Shown here: positions 11,336 to 23,300 of the stretch, piece by piece
How positions within the stretch are numbered: the first letter of the stretch is position 1
How the letters are laid out: each line of letters opens with the position of its first letter
Assembly (NCBI GenBank): GCA_019188255.1
Contig: JAETXT010000007.1
Coordinates: 4,960,001-5,024,000, forward strand
DNA: 64,000 nt
Source: Verticillium longisporum
Lineage: Eukaryota; Ascomycota; Sordariomycetes; Glomerellales; Plectosphaerellaceae
Direction: 5' to 3'
Notes under the pieces: model-generated
The model's input: only the letters and a program-made list of their open reading frames with translations
Told to the model about the DNA's origin: nothing
Database searches by the model: none
Position numbers and translations under genes: made by a program

Positions 11336-11392
11336 TGGTCCGGTAATGCCTGCCTGGTCCGGTAATGCCTGCCTGGTCCGGTAATGCCTGCC
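11336..11392. repeat. 19-bp direct repeat, three perfect copies
   Basis: Three identical head-to-tail copies of TGGTCCGGTAATGCCTGCC, followed by the first bases of a fourth that then diverges. Non-coding. Confidence 0.92.
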
Positions 11393-11872
11393 TGGTCTGC
11401 GGTCGATGGATTGAATGCAAGTTGGGTTCAATGGGTGCGAGGATGATGCCAATTCCCTTCATGACTTGGAAGTTTTGCCGTGAATCGACAGAAGAGACAA
11501 ATGCCTGACCCAACCAAGCCAACCAACGTTTTCATGTCGTCATGAGCCCCATGCTCTGTCGAGAATGGCGCGATGGGCCGTGTCTGTCAACCTTCCCAAA
11601 ATGACAAGGCGGGATGCATGGTAGGGCGGAGCCGCATGGTGATGGAGGGTGTCTGCATGCGCGGTGCCTGCGTGCAGAGATCCGATGCTACCAATATTTG
11701 ACTTGACGAGGAAGCTGCCACTGGGTGTGATTGGGAGACGGGAGAATAATTCCAGCATTACATGCTGCGCGAATCATCGGGGACCTCCATCGATCAGGTC
11801 GAGTCTTTGGAACCACGAGTACATCTTCTGGCAAGTTTGACATGACTGCATTCACATTGTATGGTTCTTCAT

Positions 11873-11908
11873 CTCGTGAAGCACGAAGCACTCGTGAAGC
11901 ACGAAGCA
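11873..11908. repeat. 18-bp direct repeat, two perfect copies
   Basis: Two identical adjacent copies of CTCGTGAAGCACGAAGCA, non-coding, upstream of the R3H-associated gene. Confidence 0.9.
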
Positions 11909-12234
11909 CAGGGCATCGTGGCCATGCAAAGGAAGGCACGGATCAATGACTCATCACGCCGATTGATGCCTCGCACCTGCCACCAGCTGGGACCTTGCCT
12001 CTGCGCCATCCACGTGCTGGACGCCGTGGCCATGTTGACTCGAGGCCGCCGCTCATCACCATCAACCTTGCCCCTTACTCTCCTTGCTGATAAGCATCGT
12101 CCTCTGTCAGATCACCAGAGGCATCTTTACCCTTTGCATCATTCATCTCCTTGACCCTCGAACGAGCCATTGGTCACTCAGGACTCCCCATCACACCCAT
12201 CCCCCGTTGCCAATTGCTACCCCGCATCGCCACC

Positions 12235-13525
12235 ATGCCTGGCCTCTACAGCGCCGTACCCCCTCCATCTGAGGCCCCGCGTCCCGTTGCATCACCAGCT
12301 GCTAAGGCAGCCTCGCCGTCGCCAAGGACTCCCTCACGCCAGATCAACCATGCGACACCTCCCGGCGTCATCGACATTGAAGCCTGGACCATCTCCGCCC
12401 TCCAGTCCCTGAGCGTCAGTCCTATCGCGCGAGGCACCGGTTCGCCACTCACCATCCCGCTGGACGAAGCTCCCAAGCAGAAGGAGGACAAGACCCAGGC
12501 TGAAGGGACGAGACGAACGGTTACCATTGCTGTCGATCCGCGTGCAGACCCCATTCGAAGGCCCCTGAGCCGTCGTGACAGCTTGAAGTCGAGAGATGCG
12601 GCGCTGAAGGGCAGCGAAGGCAGCCGACAGCGCCGCCGTTGGGAGAATGGTGAGCTCCCCCTTGGCTACAGGCCTGGCTTGTCCGTAGCGAGACACGCCT
12701 CACCCCCCTCCTACGTTACCACGTGCTGACAACGCCTCCCCCCAGACCGCCTCATCGGCGTGCCCAACGCGCAGCCGCCCATCCCCTCCGACTTTGAGCC
12801 TCGCCCGACACACCCCATCCACCACGTTCCCTACCACCTCGCCGCCTTCTGGGATCGCGACTCGCCCACGTCAGCCTCTGTCCGTCAGCGTCTCGACACA
12901 AAGTCTCTCGCCCAACAGGCCCGCCGCAAGACGCAGCAGCTCGTCAATGGATCCGCCACCGGCCGCGGCGCCGGTATGGTGCCGCGCGACCTGCGCGACT
13001 ACACCAAGCGGTCCCCCGCCATCAAGAACTGGGTCCGTTTCCTCGAGGAGCCCGTTCGCAACTTTGTGCGCCAGCAGCGCGGCGACGCCCCCGTAGACGA
13101 GGACACGGATGCCGAGGGCCTGGACAGCGAGGACGAGGAGATTGTCTTTGTTGGCCGCAAGAGCCAGCCCACGCCTGCTGCCGCCGCTGCCAAGGCGCAG
13201 GGCTGGAAGAAGGCGACGCGCGACGACGGCAGCGGCAACCTCGAGACAGGCGTTGTATTTGATGAGCTCGGCGATGACGAGAGCGCGTCTTTCAAGTTTG
13301 TTTTCCCTAGACACGGCCAACGACGATTCGCTTACTGACTGTTCTTCTCACAGGCGCTGGCTCACACACTCCATCTCCGACTACTACGGCCTCGAGTCGC
13401 GCTCCGTCACGACGGGGACACCCGCCCGACGTGTAGTCTATATTGGCTCGAAACAACTCGAGACCAAACACAGGGGGCCCAACGCCATTGATGACCTTCC
13501 GCGGCCCCTGTGGGAGATTTGCTGA
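12235..13525 (+). CDS. R3H-associated N-terminal domain protein
   Basis: Exons 12235..12649, 12746..13295 and 13354..13525 give 378 residues. Residues 1-138 are a low-complexity, Pro/Ser/Arg-rich tail starting MPGLYSAVPPPSEAP. From the second exon (about 139) comes the conserved fungal R3H-associated region: DRLIGVPNAQPPIPSDFEP, the HHVPYHLAAFWD segment, then a basic stretch with GMVPRDLR, KNWVRFLEEP and an acidic linker (DEDTDAEGLDSEDEE). It ends with RWLTHSISDYYGLESRSVT, LPRPLWEIC at the C-terminus. The family sits in nucleic-acid-related fungal proteins; the RRWLTHSISDYYGL portion resembles the R3H-like nucleic-acid-binding part. Its cellular role is unknown to me. Splice sites: GTGAGC...CAG and GTTTGT...CACAG with a TTACTGAC branch-like site just before the acceptor. 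Start chosen for good context (CACCATGCC). Confidence 0.85.
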
Positions 13526-14109
13526 GGCGAGCGCGCTCTTTTCCGTGGGCTCTTTTTCGCGCGATCACCCTGCGAGGGGCTTCCAATGAGCCCCAGTGTG
13601 ACATGTCTGTAAATCTCGCCCATTTGTCTGCCTCTGCATATCGTCGCCGTTGGCGTAGAGCTCTTTTTCCTTCTGCGAATACGACGCAATACACGGCCGA
13701 CTCATGGCCACCTTTGAGATCGGACTCGCACGTGGCCCGCTGCTTGCTCTTGTGTGGTGCTTCTTGCATGAAAATGACGTCTCAAAACGGATGGATATGC
13801 CATGAACCTGTTGACTGACAGTAATGCCCAAGAGAGACTGTTTTGCTGTATCAGAGAGTAACTAACCACAGCGTGGCGTCATACTACTGTAGGCCTCGCT
13901 TCCCTCCAGCTCTCACCTCACTCGTGTACACATGGAGTTCCAAGATGCGTCTCGTCTAGGCCTCGAAAGGGGGTAATTAATTCAGGAGACGCCTCATAAG
14001 TTGTTGGATCGTGGCCGAGGAAAGCCTCTGCAGAATGAACGTCAAGAGATGGATCAGACGCAGGCCAGAGGCATCCTCTGACTTCGAACAGCATCCATTC
14101 ACGTCTGAC
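13526..14109. other. Convergent intergenic region, nothing recognisable
   Basis: About 580 bp between the stop codons of the R3H-associated gene and the P450. It presumably contains both 3' UTRs. I see no gene or repeat. Confidence 0.55.
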
Positions 14110-15948
14110 CTACTCCTGAGATGAAGCCGGTTCCCGGAGCTTCACTCTCATCCTCATGCTAGACCTAGGCCGCGCCTCCATGCCAATCACCTGGAACGCC
14201 AGATCGCCCACCAGCTTGTCGAGATCCATGTACATCACCCTCTCACTCGTGCCTTCGACCACGGTCTCAAAGTCAAACCACCGCGCCGTCAGCAGCAGCA
14301 TGACCCGCAGCTCATCCATGGCCAGATCCTGCGCAATACACGCGCGCGGCCCCCTCTCGAACGCCCGCCACGCATACCGGTGCGTCGCCGCCCCCTCCTC
14401 GCCAAGGAAGCGCTCCGGGCGGAAGACCTTGGGATCGCCCCAGAGCGAGGCGTCCATGTGCGACGTGTGCGCGCACGGCACGACCATGACGCCCTCGACG
14501 GGGTACGCGCGCCCCTGCCACGAGAGCGACGTCGTGCCCGGCGGCGCCGCGCGGATGGTGAAGCCGATGGGAAAGAAGCGCAGCGTCTCCTTGATGACGG
14601 CGTTGGTGTACTCGAGCCTGTTGGTCCGCTTGGGGTCCTTTTCGATCAGCGCGACCGTCGCGTCGAGGCCCGGCGCGAACACCTCGTCGTGCTCCCTGCG
14701 CAGACGCGCCATGGCTTCGGGGTGCACGCTCAGGATCATCGCTGCAAAGGTGAACGTGTCGGTCGTTGTGCCGTGGCCGCCGAGCAGCAGTGCTTTCAGG
14801 CTGTATTGGTTAGCTCGTTCAACGTTCATTACCGCTGTCTCTCCTCCGCTCTTAAGGGGCAAAACAACGGGCAACAAAATAAGGGGCAACGAAAACGGGC
14901 ACCAAAACAAGGGACAACAATTGCTCACTTGGTAACGGCGTCCTCGAAGAACCTCTCGTCAAGAGGCACACCCGGCAACGCCTGGATGCGGTCCAAAACA
15001 ATGCGATCCATGATGCTCCTCGCCTGGCGCCTCGAAGGCAGCGCCTTTTCGTCCAAGAACGTCTGGTGCCTCACCGTCATGGACGCGGCGAGCGTATCGT
15101 GCACCCGCCTCCTCAGCGCCTCGAGCTCGGCCCGCGCGCGCCGCCTCGCGAGCGGGTTCCAGCTGCCGAGCACCGTCGTCGCCGGGCTGATGGACCCTCG
15201 CAGGTCGTGCAGCAACGGCGACCCCTCCCGCTGCGCCTCAAGCGAGTACCCAAAGACAATTTTGCCGACAACGTCAAAGACCATCTTGGCGCTCTCCTCC
15301 TCCATCGAAAAGGCGGCGTCGTCACGGGCCAGGGCGCGCAGCCGCGCGTGGAAGACGAGCACCTGCTCGGCAATCATGCCGAGCATGGGCTTGACGTACG
15401 TCGGCGTGAAGCCCGAGCCGACCATGCGGTGGTTCGCCTTCCAGCGCTCGCCGTTGGACGCCGCGATGCTGTCCTTGCCGGTGAAGGGGCGCAGAAAGTT
15501 CTCAATGGTCGGGTGCTTGGGGTACGAGCTCACCGAGAGCACCTGCATCGCGGCGTCCGGGTCCGTGATGACCATCTGCGGCTCCATAAAGGGCCACGTG
15601 TCTATGTAGAAGATGCCCGGCAGCGCAAACTTGTGCGACATGTACGTGTAAAAGTGCTGCGGGTGCGTGTTGGCCGGGAACCGCGCCATGACGTCCTGAA
15701 AGACGCCAATGTGGCCGAACAGGAGCGAGTGGCCTGGCGGTTGAGGCTGTTATTCCCCCCCTCGCAGTCAGTTCATTGTTAAGCTAGGTTTGGCGCGGGA
15801 TGGGCCTGTGTCATGAGATTGAGGCTCGATGGGAGAGACTCACGAGATGTCTGAAAAACAGGCGCGCGCGCACGAGCTTGAAGACGCCAAACACCAGGGC
15901 CGCCACAGCGGCACTAAAGGCCAGCAGCGAGTTGGAGACGCCAAACAT
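14110..15948 (-). CDS. Cytochrome P450 monooxygenase
   Basis: Membrane-bound, ER-facing haem-thiolate monooxygenase of the E-class type found in fungal secondary metabolism or xenobiotic oxidation. Exons 15948..15844, 15746..14929 and 14800..14110 give 537 residues. Residues 1-30 are an N-terminal membrane anchor, followed by the Pro-rich hinge LPQPPGHSLLFGH. The I-helix oxygen motif is GGHGTT at 315-320, with glycine where most P450s carry Asp/Glu. ExxR is Glu379-Arg382 (KETLR), PERF is at 436-439, and the haem loop FERGPRACIA at 455-464 has the axial Cys462. The second exon start was chosen at the first acceptor (AACAG), because it preserves the frame and gives the Pro-rich hinge; a downstream acceptor does not fit the frame. 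No polyketide or peptide synthase lies nearby, so a cluster role is not supported. Substrate unknown. Confidence 0.95.
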
Positions 15949-17317
15949 TGTTAACGCCTATGTCGCGGCACGCTGTCGGGAGAAACAGTCGACTCGATTG
16001 CCCGTCGCGACACGCACGAAAGCGAAAAGAGAAACCCTCACAGCGGACGACAAGGCCGCGGCCCAAAGCTCGATGAAATCCCTCGTCGACGCCGCAAGCC
16101 ACCATGCAGGCAGGCCCCTCCTCACCCTGGCTACTCCCCCATCAGCGCATTCTTTTTTTTGTGTGTGTGTGTGGTGCGGCACAAGCTGAAGCTCAAGTAG
16201 GCTAGAGAGGTGATCTGATAAGATCATCTGATTAGATCAGTCCCCTAGTGGTCTCGAGATTGCAATAGCGTCAGTTCAGCTTTCGGCTAGCCCCCAATTC
16301 GTGTTCGAGACCGCTGACAGAGGTGGGAAGCCGGCATTTCTTAGCCGAAAAAGCAGTGCAGAGATAACCATAGGAGAAAGCTGGGCATTAGGCAAGGTGT
16401 TGTACTGTACCTAGGGAAGGCTACCCCGCTCTGAGGGATCCAACAGTTGGTACGGTTCTAATGACTCCGCGTGGCGACAGGATCCTTATGTCTATACGAA
16501 GAGATTAGTCGGGCATCGCCACTCTCTCGTGTGTCCACCAAAATCAAGGCGTCGTGCGTCGTTCTGTTCAACCACGTGCTAGTATCTTGTAGCCGTGATA
16601 TATCACTCTGTCATGGCTTGAGGAGTAAGATGCACATTGTATCCAGCTGATCGTCAAAGGAGTCTCGCGACGAGCCTGTCTCTTAGGGGTCTCGAATCAG
16701 GTGAGTAATCGACACCCTCTTCATACTTGGGACGGCAATCCTCCTTATACGTAACCCCTCGTAACGCTTGGCCCCCTTTCATCTGTAACTTCTGTCAAGC
16801 AACAGGTGCCCCGCAGCCAGCCTTGCATAGTAATGATGGTTTGACAACGATACACGAGCAGGAAGCCTCGAAAGACCATCTAGATTCACTCAAGGCGATC
16901 TTGTTATGAATCGCCGCTAAGGCGGAGATGGCTGAGCCGCCAAGCTAGCCACATGCTGCAATCTCAACAAGGCAGTCACCTACACTACAGTGGCCATTGG
17001 CTGGTCAGCTCTTTCAGTCACGTCCCTTAGGTTCAGAGAGGAATTGTCAACTTGAATCAGTTGAAAAGCCTGCGCTGAGCTTTCAAGGCTCGGCGACATG
17101 CGAATTAAATAGAGGCCTATAGGGCCTTTTCATAGAAGTGTCAGACCACCAGAGAAAGCCACGAAGTGTCCTGTTGACCCGTTTGCCGACTCCATTACAA
17201 CACCGAGGGATGGTCCCGGCCAATCCCCGTTCAGCTTTATACATGAGAAGAAGAAATACAAAAGAAAAGACAAAAGGAACCGGGAAGCCATCGTATCGTT
17301 GCCACGATGACCATCTC
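15949..17317. other. 1.4-kb intergenic region, nothing recognisable
   Basis: Contains the P450 promoter side and, at its right end, the 3' flank of the giant repeat gene. A T8 run followed by (GT)n lies near 16150-16172, and a self-complementary patch (two near copies of GATCTGAT around AGATC) lies near 16211-16238. All open frames are below 90 codons. No gene is supported. Confidence 0.5.
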
Positions 17318-20300
17318 CTAAGCACCAATGCCGAAGCCGATGCCGAAGGCGACGCAAGTCTTGCCCTCGCACCTGGTGAAGGGAGGACAGCCGAATCCGA
17401 GAATGCCGCCGCAACGCTGCCCAGCGCCGGCAGGCTGTTGTGTGTTGCCGCCGCTGCTGCTGCCACCAGCGGTGACGCCTCCGCCGGCATTGGCACCAGC
17501 GGTGACGCCTGGGCCGGCATTGGCACCAGCGGTGACGCCTCCGCCGGCATTGGCACCAGCGGTGACGCCTGGGCCGGCATTGGCACCAGCGGTGACGCCT
17601 CCGCCGGCATTGGCACCAGCGGTGACGCCTCCGCCGGCATTGGCACCAGCGGTGACGCCTCCGCCGGCATTGGCACCAGCGTTGACGCCTCCGCCGGCGT
17701 TGGCACCAGCGTTAACACCACCGCTGGCTCCTCCGTTGGCTCCGGCAGTGGCACCTCCGCCACCATTCGCTCCGGCGTTAACACCACCGCTGGCACCTCC
17801 ATTGGCACCAGCGTTAACACCACCGCTGGCTCCTCCGTTGGCTCCGGCATTGACTCCTCCACCACCATTCGCTCCGGCGTTAACACCACCGCTGGCACCT
17901 CCGTTGGCACCAGCGTTGGCACCTGATCCGCCGGCGTTGGCCCCGGCGTTGACACCGCCTGCCCCGACATTGGCGCCGGCATTGGCACCACCAGTACCAA
18001 CGTTAGCGCCGGCGTTGACACCGCCTCCAGCGTTGGCTCCTGCGTTCACACCGCCGGTAGCGCCTCCGTTGGCGCCTCCATTGGCTCCGGCATTGACACC
18101 ACCTCCAGCGTTGGCTCCGGCATTGACACCACCAGTGGCACCTCCGTTGGCACCGGCATTGACACCACCAGTGACACCTCCGTTGGCTCCGGCATTGACA
18201 CCGCCAGTGGCACCTCCGTTAGCTCCGGCATTAACACCACCGGTACCGCCGTTGGCTCCAGCATTGACACCGCCGCCGACGTTGGCACCGGCATTGACAC
18301 CACCAGTACCGCCGTTGGCTCCAGCATTGACACCACCGCCGACGTTGGCACCGGCATTGACACCGCCTGCCCCGACATTGGCGCCGGCATTGGCTCCGGC
18401 GTTGACACCACCGGTACCGCCGTTGGCTCCAGCATTGACACCGCCGCCGACGTTGGCACCGGCATTGGCTCCGGCGTTGACACCACCGGTGCCACCGTTG
18501 GCGCCAGCGTTCACACTACCTCCAGCTCCGACGGTGCCGCCGGGCACGGTCACAGAGCCCTCACCACCAGCGCTGACGCCGGTCGAGGGTCCTGTGTTGG
18601 TGCCGCTAAAGGGGTTGAAGGTACACCTGCTGCGCGTAGCATCCTCGCAGCGCTGGAAAGGTCCGCAGCGTATGTTGCCGCAGAGGATGCCGGTGCCGAG
18701 GGTAACGCCCGTCTCGCCTGGGAGGCCGCAGACCTTGCCGCCAAAGCTGAACGGACCGAGGTTGATGCAGATCTGTACGCCCGGGCAGACCTTGTCGCCA
18801 CACTGGGTGTTCTGCGCGGGCGTTGTCGTGCCAGCGTCGCCAGAGAGGCCGCACGAGCTGGTAGCGGCACTCAGACATGTTTGACCGGTGGGGCAGGTAG
18901 CACTGCCGCACTTGGTTCCTGAAGGTGTCTCGCCGCCCTCGCCCTCGCCGCCGCCGCCGCCGCCGGTTGGCGGTGTAGTTGTTCCACCATTGCCGCCCGT
19001 GTTGCCGCCGATAGTAGGCAGGTTGACGCAGATGTAGGAGCCGGGAAGCGCGACAGACTCAATGCAGACCTCGGCTGACGAGCACGCGCGACCCGTGTTG
19101 CCGCAGTTGGTGCCCGCGTTACCACCCTGGGGCCCGGGAGCGAGGGCTACACAGACAAGAGAATTGCCAATGGGGCTCTGGATGCAGATCTGGGCGTTCG
19201 TGCAACGGCCGGCTCCGCAGGTTTCGCCGGTGACAGGCGGGGTGACGCCGGCCACACAGGTGCCGCTTCCAGAGCACTGCAGGGGGCTCAAGCAGGGTCG
19301 GGTCGCGCTGCAGGGGTCGTTGACGTTGCCGGGCGTCTCGGCCGGTGTCTCGCACGTCTTTGCACTGCCGCAGACGAGGGGCGCGCGGCACAGACGGGTC
19401 TCGCTGCAGGTTTCGCCGGGACCACCCGGTGTGTTGACGACAGGCGCCTCGCAGACGTTGCTGTTGCAGAGAAGCGGGCTCAGGCAGGGCGCGGTAAGGC
19501 TGCAAGACTCACCGACAGCACCGGGGGTCACCGTCGGCGTCTCGCACGTGCTGGACTCACCACAGACGAGAGGAGCCAAGCAGGGTTTCTGTGCGCTGCA
19601 GGCAGCGCCAGCACCTCCGGGAACGTCGGTCGGGGCGTCCTCGCAGACGTTGGACGAGCCGCAGACGAGAGGCGAGGCGCAAAGTTGGCTAGGACCGCAG
19701 GGCTGACCACTGCCAGCCGGAGGGGGCGTCGCACAGATGTCACCCTCGCCGCAGACAAGAGGCGCGGCACAGGGTTGAAGGGTGCCGCAGGTGGCACCGA
19801 GATCACCAGGAGGCGGGGCCGCGCAGACGTTGCCAGTGCCGCAGACGAGAGGAGTCTCGCAAGGCTGGTTGTCGCCGCAGGTGGCGCCGAGCTTGCCAGG
19901 GACAACGGGAGGCAGGGCACATTTGCTCTCGGCGCAGACGAGGCCAGTTGCGCAGTCGCCGATAACGCTGCATGTGTCGCCGACAGCTCCAGGCACATTA
20001 GCAGCAGGGGCGGTCGTGCACTTGTTCTCGCTCCCACAGATGAGGGGCGAGATACAGGGCTTGTCAGTGCTGCACTCGTCGTTGAGACCACCTTGTCCCT
20101 GTCCGCCAGTGGCGGGGATGCATACTTCGCCCTCACAGAGGAAGGGACTCAGGCAGGGAAGTGTGAAGCTGCAAGCTTCTCCGACGTTGCCGCCGGCGGG
20201 AGGAGTAATAGTTGTATCAACACAGAAGAGACCCTCGCTGCAGAACAGGGGACTCTCGCACGGCTTCAGAGGACCACAGACATCTCCGGCGCCACCAGGG

Positions 20301-23300
20301 GTTCGCGGTGAGGGCAAGGTGCACTTGTCATCGGTACCGCAGATGAGCGTGGACAGGCAGGGCAAGGTCGAGCTGCAAGCATCGCCGACGTCACCGGGCT
20401 GGGGTGTGACAATGACGGGGTCCGTCTCCGGCTCGGCGCAGATGTCGCCGGCGCCACAGATGAGCCCCGTCACACAAGGCAGGGTAGCGCTGCAGGGCGC
20501 TCCGAGAGGGCCAGGTTCAGGTGGGTTGGGAATGGTCGTGATGGGGCCGCAAGTGTTGTCAGAGCCGCAGGTGAGGCCAGGGAGACAAGGCTTCGTCTCG
20601 CTGCAAGCTTCACCACTGGCGCCGAGATCGACACCTGGCGTGGCGCAGACATTGGCGGCACCGCAGACGAGAGCTGGGATGCAGGGAAGGGTAGCGCTGC
20701 AATCGTCGCCAAGCTGTCCAAGATCAGGGACATTCGGCGTCGTCGTCGTCGGGGCCGCGCAACGACCGTTCTCGCCGCAGGTCAAGGGCGAACGGCAGAT
20801 GAGCGTGCCGTCGCATCTCTCGTCAATGTTGCGCAGGCTGGTGCAAGTGCCCGCCTCGCAGGCCAGGGGCAGCGAGCAGATATTGGTAGCATCACAGCTC
20901 TCGCCGAGGTTGCGACCACCAGGAGTAGGGACAACGCAGATGTTGTTGCTGCACTGGAGAGGTGTTGCGCAGGGCGTCTGGTCGTTGCAGGCAGCGCCGG
21001 CGCCAGCACCGGTGTCACCACCAGGGATGCCACCATCACCACCACCACCACCGGGAATGGTAACGGGGGGAAGACAGACGCCAGACTGGCAAGTGAGGGG
21101 CGAGCGGCAGGGGGTGTCGCCATTGCACTGCCCATTCTCGGCGGCGGGCAGCAGACATGTGCCGGCAGGGCCGCACACAAGAGGAAGAAGACAAGGAGAT
21201 TCGGTGCTGCACTGGCTTCCGGGGCCGCCAGCATCACCACCGTTGTTGCCACCGTTGTTTCCGCCATTGCTGTTGGGGTCGATGCAAATGTTGATGAGGC
21301 ACTCGAAAGCAGAGAAGCAGATGGCGCCCTCACCACAGGCGCCGCCGAGTCCGACACCGCCATCTCCACCAGTGGATGTCGGAGGGAGACAGACGTTGGA
21401 CTGGCAGGTCAGGGGCGTACGGCACGGTTTGTCGTCATCGCAAGCGCCGTCCTGATCCACCGGCGAGATGCAAGTACCGGCAGGGCCGCAGATGAGCGGC
21501 AGGGCACATGGCGAGGTGAGGCTGCAGGTGTCGCCAGCATTGCCGCCTGCGGCGGGAGGGAGAGACCCGACTGCGCAGACGCCGGAAAGACAGACGAGTG
21601 GCGAGCGGCAGGGCGCCTGATCGGTGCAAACACCGTCGAGATCAACCGGAGAGATACATGTGTTGGCGGGACCACAGATCAGGGGAAGGTTGCAGACGTT
21701 CGCGGCAGACCTGCGGAGAATGTCGACGACGGTGGAACAGCTATCGCCAAGATCACCACCACTTTGTCCTTGCACGATGACACAGACGCCGGCACGGCAA
21801 TCGAGAGTTGCTTGGCAGTCACCGACTGCAGCGCAGGCGTCACCCGGACCGCCGGAGCCGCCGGAGCCGCCGTTGTTACCGCCTCCGTTGTTCGTACCAG
21901 GGTCGACAGCACAAACGCCAGACTCGCAGACCAGAGGTGTGCGGCATGGAGCATCGTTGGAACAGGTAGCATCCAGCTCTCCGGGGAGGATACACACAGA
22001 GGTCGGGCCACAGACGAGCGGCACGTTGCAAGGGTTCTCGGTGCTGCAGGCATCGCCTGAGTTGCCGCCGGCTCCGGGCCCGGCGCCAGGAATGACGCAA
22101 ACACCACCAGAACACTCGTTGGGCGTCTGACAGGGCTGCTCGGTGCTGCAGACATCGCCTGGTAGACCTCCAGCGGGTGTTTCGGCGACAGCACAGGCAC
22201 CGTTCTGGCACGTAAGAGGGGGCCGGCAGGGCGCCTCGTTCGAGCAAGTATCCGCCAGACCTCCAGGAAGAACGCAGACGTTGGAGGGACCGCAGAGGAG
22301 GGGAACATTGCACAGCGTCTCAGGTCCGCAGCTGTCACCGCTGTTGCCGCCGCCTCCGGGGCCCGCGGGGGCGACACAGATGTTGGCCTCGCACTCGTTG
22401 GGTGCGAGGCAGGCCTTCTCAGTGCTGCACTCATCGCCGGGAAGGCCACCAGTGTTGCCGCCGCCGCCGGGGAGCTCGTTTCCGAGACCGGGAACGGTGC
22501 AGGTACCGGCTTGGCAGAGCAGAGGCGTCCGGCAAGGGGTGTTTTCGTTGCACTGATCACCAGCACCGGCACCGCCGCCACCTTCTCCGCCGTCGGGTGG
22601 GAGCTCGTTACCGAGATCCGGGGCGGTACAAGTACCGGTTTGGCATAGAAGAGGCGTTCGGCACGGGGCGTTGTCATCACACTGGTCGCCAGCGCCGCCA
22701 AGGTTGGCACAGATGCCCGCCACACAGTCCAAGGGGCTGCGGCACGGGGTCGCGCCACTGCAGGTATCGCCAAGGTCGCCAAGCTCAGGCGCGCCAGGGA
22801 GGACACAGACGTCGTTGCGGCACTCGAGAGGCGTAGCGCAGGGGTTGGCTTCATTGCACTGATCGCCAGCTCCGCCGCCGCCGCCGTTGTTGAGGCCGGG
22901 GTCGACAGCGCAGGTTCCAGACTGGCAGGTCAAGGGGGTCCGGCAAGGCTTGTTGTCGGCGCACTCATCGCCAGCGGCGCCAAGGAGAACACACTTGCCA
23001 GCTTCGCAGCCGAGTGGACTGCGGCACGGGTTCTCAGCACTGCAATCATCGCCCAGGTTGCCTTCGTCAGGGTTCGTCGTCGGTGCCACGCAGACGTCGT
23101 TGCGGCATTCAAAGGGAGCAGCGCAGATGGTCTCAGCGTTGCAGGCATCGCCGGGGCCGGCCTGCTCAGTGGGTGGAAGACAGGTGCCCTCCTGGCAAGT
23201 AAGGGGAGTCCTGCATGGTGTGTCATTGTCGCACGCATCATTGTTGTTGCCAGGGTTGACGCAGCTGCCTTCCTGGCATTGGAGAGGAAGACGGCAGGGC

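Larger units (their letters stand above)
10651..12234. other. Intergenic region with three short tandem repeats
   Basis: Divergent interval of about 1.6 kb between the carboxypeptidase and the R3H-associated gene; it must contain both promoters. It holds three tandem repeats described separately (11003-11074, 11336-11392 and 11873-11908). No protein-coding gene is supported. Confidence 0.55.

Noticed and set aside
14380..15609. 409-codon plus-strand frame opposite the P450
   Set aside because: Runs through both P450 exons and an intron on the other strand; Arg/Ala-rich composition typical of an antisense shadow.
17138..18884. Plus-strand frames encoding Pro/Ala (518 codons) or Gly/Thr/Ser repeats
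   Set aside because: These are other-strand readings of the minisatellite tail of the giant protein. The minus-strand frame is continuous with a signal peptide and cysteine array, the plus frames are not.
19782..21455. 557-codon plus-strand frame within the giant gene
   Set aside because: Antisense reading of the cysteine array; keeps no cysteine periodicity of its own and has no signal peptide or domain.
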